A stretch of DNA of 8,363 nt. It comes from Lachnospiraceae bacterium (GTDB taxonomy: Bacteria; Bacillota_A; Clostridia; Lachnospirales; Lachnospiraceae). Below the pieces are notes generated by a model that was not told where the DNA came from, searched no databases, and worked only from the letters and a program-made list of their open reading frames with translations. Numbering within the stretch: position 1 is the stretch's first letter; every line of letters begins with the position of its first letter. Position numbers and translations under genes: made by a program. This document shows positions 5,249 to 8,363 of this stretch, in pieces. The DNA lies in the NCBI GenBank assembly GCA_016287765.1, contig JAEEWS010000065.1, positions 1-8,363 on the forward strand. The letters are read 5' to 3'.

Positions 5249-5285
5249 AAAATGAACCCCGGGGACGGGGTTAGCGGTTCATTTT
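5249..5285. repeat. Minimal palindromic unit of the GGGGACGGGG repeat family
   Basis: AAAATGAACC (5249-5258) and GGTTCATTTT (5276-5285) are perfect 10-bp inverted arms around a single core GGGGACGGGGTT (5261-5272). It fills most of the 59-bp gap between the NUDIX gene and the 557-residue gene and would form a hairpin in their shared mRNA. Confidence 0.88.
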
Positions 5286-5291
5286 TCCGAT

Positions 5292-5693
5292 CTACATTGT
5301 TTGCTTTATCTTTTCCACCAGGGTAATGTCTGCGGGAAGCCAATCCACCTCCTGCATCTCTTCTCTTGTAAGCCACCTGGCGGCTTCATGTTCCTTCAGT
5401 ATAAGGTCACCTTTAACCACCCTGCACCAAAAACAGTCCATGGATAAATGAAACTCGGGATAATCATATTCTACAGTGTCGATCTTTTCGCCCACCTCTA
5501 TATCAGTATCCAGTTCTTCCCTGATCTCACGCTTTAATGCTTCTTCAGCGGTTTCTCCGACTTCGATCTTTCCTCCCGGAAATTCCCAGCCGTCCTTAAA
5601 CTTGCCATAGCCTCTCTGGGTCGCAAATATAACGGGCTTCTTATTCATGTCCTCAGCCTTTATTACAGCCGCAACCACACGTATAATCTTCAT
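5292..5693 (-). CDS. NUDIX hydrolase, MutT/NudG-like nucleoside triphosphate pyrophosphohydrolase
   Basis: A 133-residue NUDIX protein expected to hydrolyse modified or excess (deoxy)nucleoside triphosphates to the monophosphate plus pyrophosphate, cleaning the nucleotide pool. The NUDIX box runs from G41 to about T63: G41, E47, R55-E56 and E59-E60 are in place for metal binding. The usual late glycine is Asp62 (REIREELDT), a common variant. The preceding GKFKDGWEFPGGK (30-42) and the end WLPADITLVEKI match MutT and the CTP pyrophosphohydrolase NudG, so 8-oxo-dGTP or 5-methyl-dCTP/CTP are plausible substrates; sequence cannot choose. ATG 5693 follows AGGA at 5 nt. It is probably the first gene of a pair with the 557-residue protein. 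Confidence 0.92.
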   Translation of the reverse strand: MKIIRVVAAVIKAEDMNKKPVIFATQRGYGKFKDGWEFPGGKIEVGETAEEALKREIREELDTDIEVGEKIDTVEYDYPEFHLSMDCFWCRVVKGDLILKEHEAARWLTREEMQEVDWLPADITLVEKIKQTM

Positions 5694-5734
5694 AGCTGTC
5701 CTGCCTTATCTGTTTTTATGATCCTTGTCTGTCT

Positions 5735-5763
5735 ATTATATAATACTTTTTGACTTTTTAACA
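5735..5763 (-). promoter_or_regulatory. Candidate promoter of the NUDIX/557-residue operon
   Basis: A perfect TATAAT -10 (5740-5735) is paired with a weak TGTTAA -35 (5763-5758) at 17 nt. Transcription would start near 5728, about 35 nt before the NUDIX ATG, so the repeat unit at 5774-5808 lies just upstream of the promoter. Confidence 0.45.
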
Positions 5764-5773
5764 TCACTAAGAT

Positions 5774-5808
5774 AAAAGTGAACCTATAACCCCGTCCCCA
5801 AAGGGTCA
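5774..5808 (-). repeat. Single 35-bp unit of the GGGGACGGGG repeat family
   Basis: Core AACCCCGTCCCC at 5788-5799 with the flanks AAAAGTGAACCTAT before and AAAGGGTCA after. It matches the internal tandem unit of the cassette at 1738-1934 essentially base for base, but here it stands alone without an inverted partner. Confidence 0.88.
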
Positions 5809-5846
5809 TTTCTTGCGAGATGTTATATCCTGTTTTAATATTCGCG

Positions 5847-5856
5847 TCACCTCCTT
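5847..5856 (-). other. Orphan perfect Shine-Dalgarno sequence
   Basis: AAGGAGGTGA on the minus strand (5856-5847) is a full match to the 16S anti-SD, but no ATG, GTG or TTG follows at a usable distance. The frame after it (ANIKTGYNISQEM...) runs through the repeat unit at 5774-5808 and ends in a TGA overlapping the NUDIX start. It may be the remnant of a gene whose start was lost, or chance. Confidence 0.35.
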
Positions 5857-5977
5857 CAAACCCCCTAAAAATAAGAAATGTTAAGTTTGGTTGACACACT
5901 TCCAAGCCTGATTGGTTGATTAATACTCATATTTTTTATAGAATCTCCTCGAAACCAAAACACAGGGTCAAGGTCAG

Positions 5978-6006
5978 ATGACAATCCTTCATGCTTTTGC
6001 TATAAT
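5978..6006 (+). promoter_or_regulatory. Extended -10 sigma-A promoter of the XRE regulator gene
   Basis: The -35 is ATGACA (5978-5983), the spacer 17 nt, and the -10 is TATAAT (6001-6006) with an upstream TGC that makes an extended -10. The leader would be about 86 nt and contains an 8-bp palindrome GGTCGACC (6037-6044), a possible operator. Two GGTCA half-sites (5966 and 5972) lie just before the -35. A weaker second promoter, TTGATT-N17-TAGAAT, is at 5916-5944. Confidence 0.68.
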
Positions 6007-6098
6007 AGTTTCAATTTATTAAAAAGGCTTGATATCGGTCGACCAACAGTTTCATCTTACCTGTACCATCCCTTATATTAATCTTAGAGGAGAAGATC

Positions 6099-6854
6099 AT
6101 GGAATTTAAAGAACAGATAATATGCAGAAGAAAACAGATGGGGCTATCCCAGGAAGATCTCGGAAACAAGATCGGAGTTACCAGACAGACCGTATCCAAA
6201 TGGGAGCTTGGGGAAACAACCCCTGACATGGACAAGCTGATCCAGCTGTCACAGTTATTCGGCGCAAGCATAGATGAACTCACCGGGAACGACGTGGATC
6301 CGGCTCAGGCGGATACCATGTGCCTTATGCGGAATATGGTCCTCAACATGAACCACTACGAATACAAGAGCAAGACAACCATACATGGTATCCCTCTTGT
6401 CCACATCAATACCGGATCGAGAATGTATAAGGCCCACGGCATCATCGCTATAGGAAATCTGGCCAAAGGTGTCATCGCCATAGGTCTTTTCCCTCTGGGC
6501 ATCATCTCTGTGGGGATCATCCCCTTAGGTTTCATATCTCTCGGATCCCTTGCCTTCGGAGTATTTTCGGCAGGCGCTATCGCAGCAGGTCTTATCGCTG
6601 TCGGTGCTATCGCCTTCGGTCTTTTTGCTGTTGGTGCAATAGCCATAGGCATATATTCTCTCGGCGGTGTAGCCATTGCCGAAAGGATAGCGAGAGGCGG
6701 ATATGCCAATGCTGCCATCGCTATAGGAGACGAAACAAAAGGCGATGTGGTATTTGATATAGCCAAAAAGGGACAGGCGGCAGCCATCAAAGAGGCCATT
6801 CTTAACAGATTCCCCAAAACCTGGAATATCATCCTTAAGATTTTTGCGAAATGA
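6099..6854 (+). CDS. XRE-family DNA-binding protein with a 16-fold glycine-pentad hydrophobic tail
   Basis: A 251-residue protein. Residues 6-62 form a typical XRE/Cro-type helix-turn-helix (IICRRKQMGLSQEDLG, IGVTRQTVSKWELG, then PDMDKLIQLSQLFGASIDEL), expected to bind DNA. A linker with KTTIHGIPLVHINTG (92-106) follows. From G114 to G189, glycine recurs every fifth residue 16 times in a row with consensus G-hydrophobic-[I/L/F]-[A/S/P]-hydrophobic (GVIAI, GLFPL, GIISV, GAIAF and so on). The period of five recalls pentapeptide-repeat beta-helices, but there are almost no polar residues, so membrane association is likely. I recall similar XRE proteins in Clostridia, without known function. ATG 6099 has GGAG 6 nt upstream. 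It is the only larger plus-strand gene and is monocistronic. A membrane-tethered regulator is inference. Confidence 0.88.
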   Translation: MEFKEQIICRRKQMGLSQEDLGNKIGVTRQTVSKWELGETTPDMDKLIQLSQLFGASIDELTGNDVDPAQADTMCLMRNMVLNMNHYEYKSKTTIHGIPLVHINTGSRMYKAHGIIAIGNLAKGVIAIGLFPLGIISVGIIPLGFISLGSLAFGVFSAGAIAAGLIAVGAIAFGLFAVGAIAIGIYSLGGVAIAERIARGGYANAAIAIGDETKGDVVFDIAKKGQAAAIKEAILNRFPKTWNIILKIFAK

Positions 6855-6884
6855 TCCCTTATTCAAAAATATTTCCTATATATG

Positions 6885-6916
6885 ACAAAAGAGGCTGCGC
6901 ACGCAGCCTCTTTTGT
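6885..6916. terminator. Bidirectional terminator between the XRE gene and fucO
   Basis: ACAAAAGAGGCTGCG (6885-6899) and its exact inverse (6902-6916) give a 15-bp perfect stem with AAAA on one side and TTTT on the other, so it works in both directions. It lies 30 bp after the XRE stop and 31 bp after the convergent fucO stop. Confidence 0.93.
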
Positions 6917-6947
6917 TAAGTTATAAATACTTATCCTTAAATTCTTA

Positions 6948-8093
6948 TTACATGAGCTTTCTGAACATTGCTTCGAAATCAGCAAGTGTAGCATGCTTCG
7001 GATTTCCGGGTGCGCAAGCATCTGCAGCGGCGGATTCGCAAAGGAAAGGAAGATCGGACTCCTGAAGCTTGTCAAGCTTTGTAGGAATACCTACATCTAC
7101 GGAAAGCTGTCTTACGGCATCGATAGCCGCTTTACGATAAGCTGCCTGATCCATTCCGGTGGTATCAACACCGAGAGCCTCAGCAACGTTCTTAAACTTG
7201 TCACCGGTAGCTTCAGCGTTAAATTCCATAACGATGGGAAGCATCATAGCGCATGCTACGCCGTGAGGTGTGTCATAAACAGCACCAAGGGTGTGTGCCA
7301 TGGAATGGGCGATTCCGAGACCTACATTTGAATAAGCCATAGCGGTTACGTACTGAGCAAGAGCCATGCCCTCACGTCCTTCGGGATCGTTCTGAACTGC
7401 CTTGCGGAGATTCTTACCGATGAGCTTTATAGCTTCCAGGTTAAGAGTATCAGCCAATTCCCAGGCTGCTGCGGTGGTATAGCCTTCGATGGCATGTGTA
7501 AGAGCGTCCATACCTGTGGAGGCTGTAAGTCCCTTGGGCATTGAGCTCATCATATCGGGATCTACTACTGCTACATCAGGAATATCGTTAGGGTCTACGC
7601 ATACAAATTTACGCTTACGCTCAACGTCTGTGATAACATAGTTGATGGTGGATTCAGCACCGGTTCCGCCTGTGGTGGGAACTGCGATGGTGAATACTGT
7701 ACGGTTCTTAGTGGGAGCAACACCCTCAAGTGAGCGAACATCAGCAAATTCAGGGTTGTTAACGATGATACCGATGCCTTTACCTGTATCCATGGAAGAG
7801 CCGCCGCCGATAGTGATCATGAAATCGGCTCCCGACTCTTTATATGCCTTAACGCCACTCTGAACGTTCTCGATGGTGGGATTGGGCTTGATATCAGAAT
7901 ATATTGAGTAAGGGATTCCGCTTTCTTCAAGAAGCTTTGTTACCTTCGCTGTCACACCAAACTTGATCAGATCCGGATCTGAAGCGACGAATGCCTTCTT
8001 TAACCCTTTAGACTTGATGATCCCCGGAATTTCCTTGATAGCACCATGACCATGATAGGAAACTCCGTTGAGTACGAAACGATTAACTGCCAT
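6948..8093 (-). CDS. fucO: FucO, lactaldehyde reductase / L-1,2-propanediol oxidoreductase (iron-dependent ADH)
   Basis: A 381-residue group III (iron-dependent) alcohol dehydrogenase that reduces L-lactaldehyde to L-1,2-propanediol with NADH, the last step of anaerobic fucose and rhamnose fermentation. The cofactor loop GGGSS is at 96-100 (P in place of the last S in the E. coli enzyme). The metal ligands D196 (GMDALTH), H200, H263 (IAHSMAH) and H277 (YDTPHG) fall at the same numbers as in E. coli FucO as I recall it. NNPEFADVRSLEG (112-124) and RKFVCVDPNDIP (161-172) are also very FucO-like. The length is normal (382 in E. coli). ATG 8093 has AAGGAGG 10 nt upstream. It stands alone, without fucose or rhamnose genes nearby, so a more general alcohol dehydrogenase role is possible. 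A palindrome overlaps its predicted -35. Confidence 0.92.
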   Translation of the reverse strand: MAVNRFVLNGVSYHGHGAIKEIPGIIKSKGLKKAFVASDPDLIKFGVTAKVTKLLEESGIPYSIYSDIKPNPTIENVQSGVKAYKESGADFMITIGGGSSMDTGKGIGIIVNNPEFADVRSLEGVAPTKNRTVFTIAVPTTGGTGAESTINYVITDVERKRKFVCVDPNDIPDVAVVDPDMMSSMPKGLTASTGMDALTHAIEGYTTAAAWELADTLNLEAIKLIGKNLRKAVQNDPEGREGMALAQYVTAMAYSNVGLGIAHSMAHTLGAVYDTPHGVACAMMLPIVMEFNAEATGDKFKNVAEALGVDTTGMDQAAYRKAAIDAVRQLSVDVGIPTKLDKLQESDLPFLCESAAADACAPGNPKHATLADFEAMFRKLM

Positions 8094-8148
8094 ATTGCAA
8101 AATCCTCCTTAATGTAATTTTTAATGTGTACATTTTATATAAACGCAC

Positions 8149-8177
8149 CTTATATATTCTATCACAAAGTTTGTGAA
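8149..8177 (-). promoter_or_regulatory. Sigma-A promoter of fucO
   Basis: The -35 is TTCACA (8177-8172) and the -10 is TATAAG (8154-8149), spacer 17 nt. Transcription should start near 8142, giving a leader of about 50 nt. A short AATGT-GT-ACATT inverted repeat (8123-8134) lies in that leader. Confidence 0.65.
8162..8176. promoter_or_regulatory. Palindromic candidate operator over the fucO -35
   Basis: TCACAAAGTTTGTGA has perfect 7-bp arms around one central base. It overlaps the -35 and spacer, a position where a bound repressor would block RNA polymerase. The half-site order (CAC...GTG) is opposite to the Rex consensus (TTGTGA...TCACAA), so I do not assign it to Rex. Confidence 0.5.
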
Positions 8178-8187
8178 AAATATAATT

Positions 8188-8216
8188 AAAAAAGTGAAAC
8201 CTTTTTGCAGTTTCAC
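8188..8216 (-). terminator. Intrinsic terminator of a minus-strand gene right of the window
   Basis: On the minus strand, GTGAAAC (8216-8210) pairs with GTTTCAC (8200-8194) and six T follow (8193-8188). It would end a transcript coming from outside the right edge, before the fucO promoter. The plus strand also has a weaker T-run after the stem. Confidence 0.7.
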
Positions 8217-8233
8217 CCTTTTTCAAACTTTTT

Positions 8234-8363
8234 GACACCCGGGGACGGGGTTATAGGCTCACTTTTTGACACCCGGGGACGGGGTTAGGGGTTCACTTTT
8301 TGAGCCTTTGGGGACGGGGTTAGGGGTTCATTTTGGCGCTTTGCGCCGAAAAATGAACCCCTA
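8234..8363. repeat. Second palindromic cassette of GGGGACGGGG repeats, cut by the window edge
   Basis: Three tandem units (cores at 8241, 8275, 8310; periods 34 and 35) lead into the same central hairpin GGCGC-TTT-GCGCC (8335-8347) as the cassette at 1738-1934, followed by the start of an inverted arm (AAAATGAACC at 8351-8360). Two units use the flank GACACCC instead of GACCCTTT, so unit types are mixed. The right arm lies outside the window. Confidence 0.88.

Noticed and set aside
5233..5376. 48-codon N-terminal extension of the 557-residue protein
   Set aside because: It would be translated from the NUDIX gene's 3' end and a dispersed repeat; the internal ATG at 5232 has an ideal AGGAGG 5 nt upstream.
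5690..5905. 71-codon minus ORF before the NUDIX gene as a real gene
   Set aside because: Its start is a TTG without SD, its middle is repeat sequence (LWGRG), and the good SD inside has no start codon after it.
6356..6832. Minus-strand ORF of 158 codons opposite the XRE gene
   Set aside because: Its low-complexity composition (repeating A, P, M, I) is the mirror of the glycine-pentad codons on the plus strand; it is a shadow.
8162..8176. Rex-binding site upstream of fucO
   Set aside because: The Rex consensus has TTGTGA then TCACAA; this palindrome has the halves in the opposite order, so only an unassigned operator is claimed.

Overview
The window looks like chromosome from a low-to-medium GC Firmicute, most likely a Lachnospiraceae-type Clostridium relative. 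I base this on strong AGGAGG-type ribosome binding sites, sigma-A promoters with 17-bp spacers, many intrinsic terminators, a Firmicute-style RlmH, and an XRE regulator with a glycine-pentad tail that I associate from memory with Clostridia. This is inference; there is no rRNA marker, and I saw no tRNA, rRNA, CRISPR array, phage gene or transposase.

Layout, left to right. Positions 1-391 hold the 3'-truncated rlmH (minus), preceded by a possible 13-codon leader ORF that overlaps its start. Positions 392-763 carry a nested hairpin and a degenerate direct repeat but no larger gene. Positions 764-1712 are a two-gene minus-strand operon: an ArsC-fold protein without any cysteine, then a GNAT acetyltransferase whose stop codon lies inside a repeat. 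Positions 1738-1934 are a 197-bp palindromic cassette in the operon's predicted 5' leader. Positions 2019-2372 are the C-terminal remnant of a beta-helix surface protein. Positions 2490-3158 encode a six-helix membrane protein of unknown function, preceded by a probable structured RNA (about 3255-3393) with its own promoter and terminator. Positions 3559-5232 encode a 557-residue Sel1-like solenoid protein, and 5292-5693 a NUDIX hydrolase, probably co-transcribed. Positions 6099-6854 (the only larger plus-strand gene) encode an XRE regulator with 16 consecutive glycine pentads. Positions 6948-8093 encode FucO (lactaldehyde reductase), with a palindrome over its promoter. A second palindromic cassette runs off the right edge.

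The strongest unexplained signal is a dispersed repeat family with the 12-base core GGGGACGGGGTT. I count 11 identical cores, at 766, 1751, 1786, 1840, 1875, 1910, 5261, 5788, 8241, 8275 and 8310. They occur as single units, as a minimal palindrome, and as tandem 34/35-bp arrays arranged head to head around a GGCGC-TTT-GCGCC centre. This resembles REP/BIME elements. The copies sit in gene ends, leaders and intergenic gaps.

The genes are mostly small independent units rather than one pathway: rRNA modification (rlmH), nucleotide-pool sanitation (NUDIX), acetylation, and fermentative reduction of lactaldehyde to 1,2-propanediol (fucO). The best candidates for something new are the repeat cassettes, the RNA upstream of the membrane protein, the cysteine-less ArsC-like protein and the glycine-pentad regulator.
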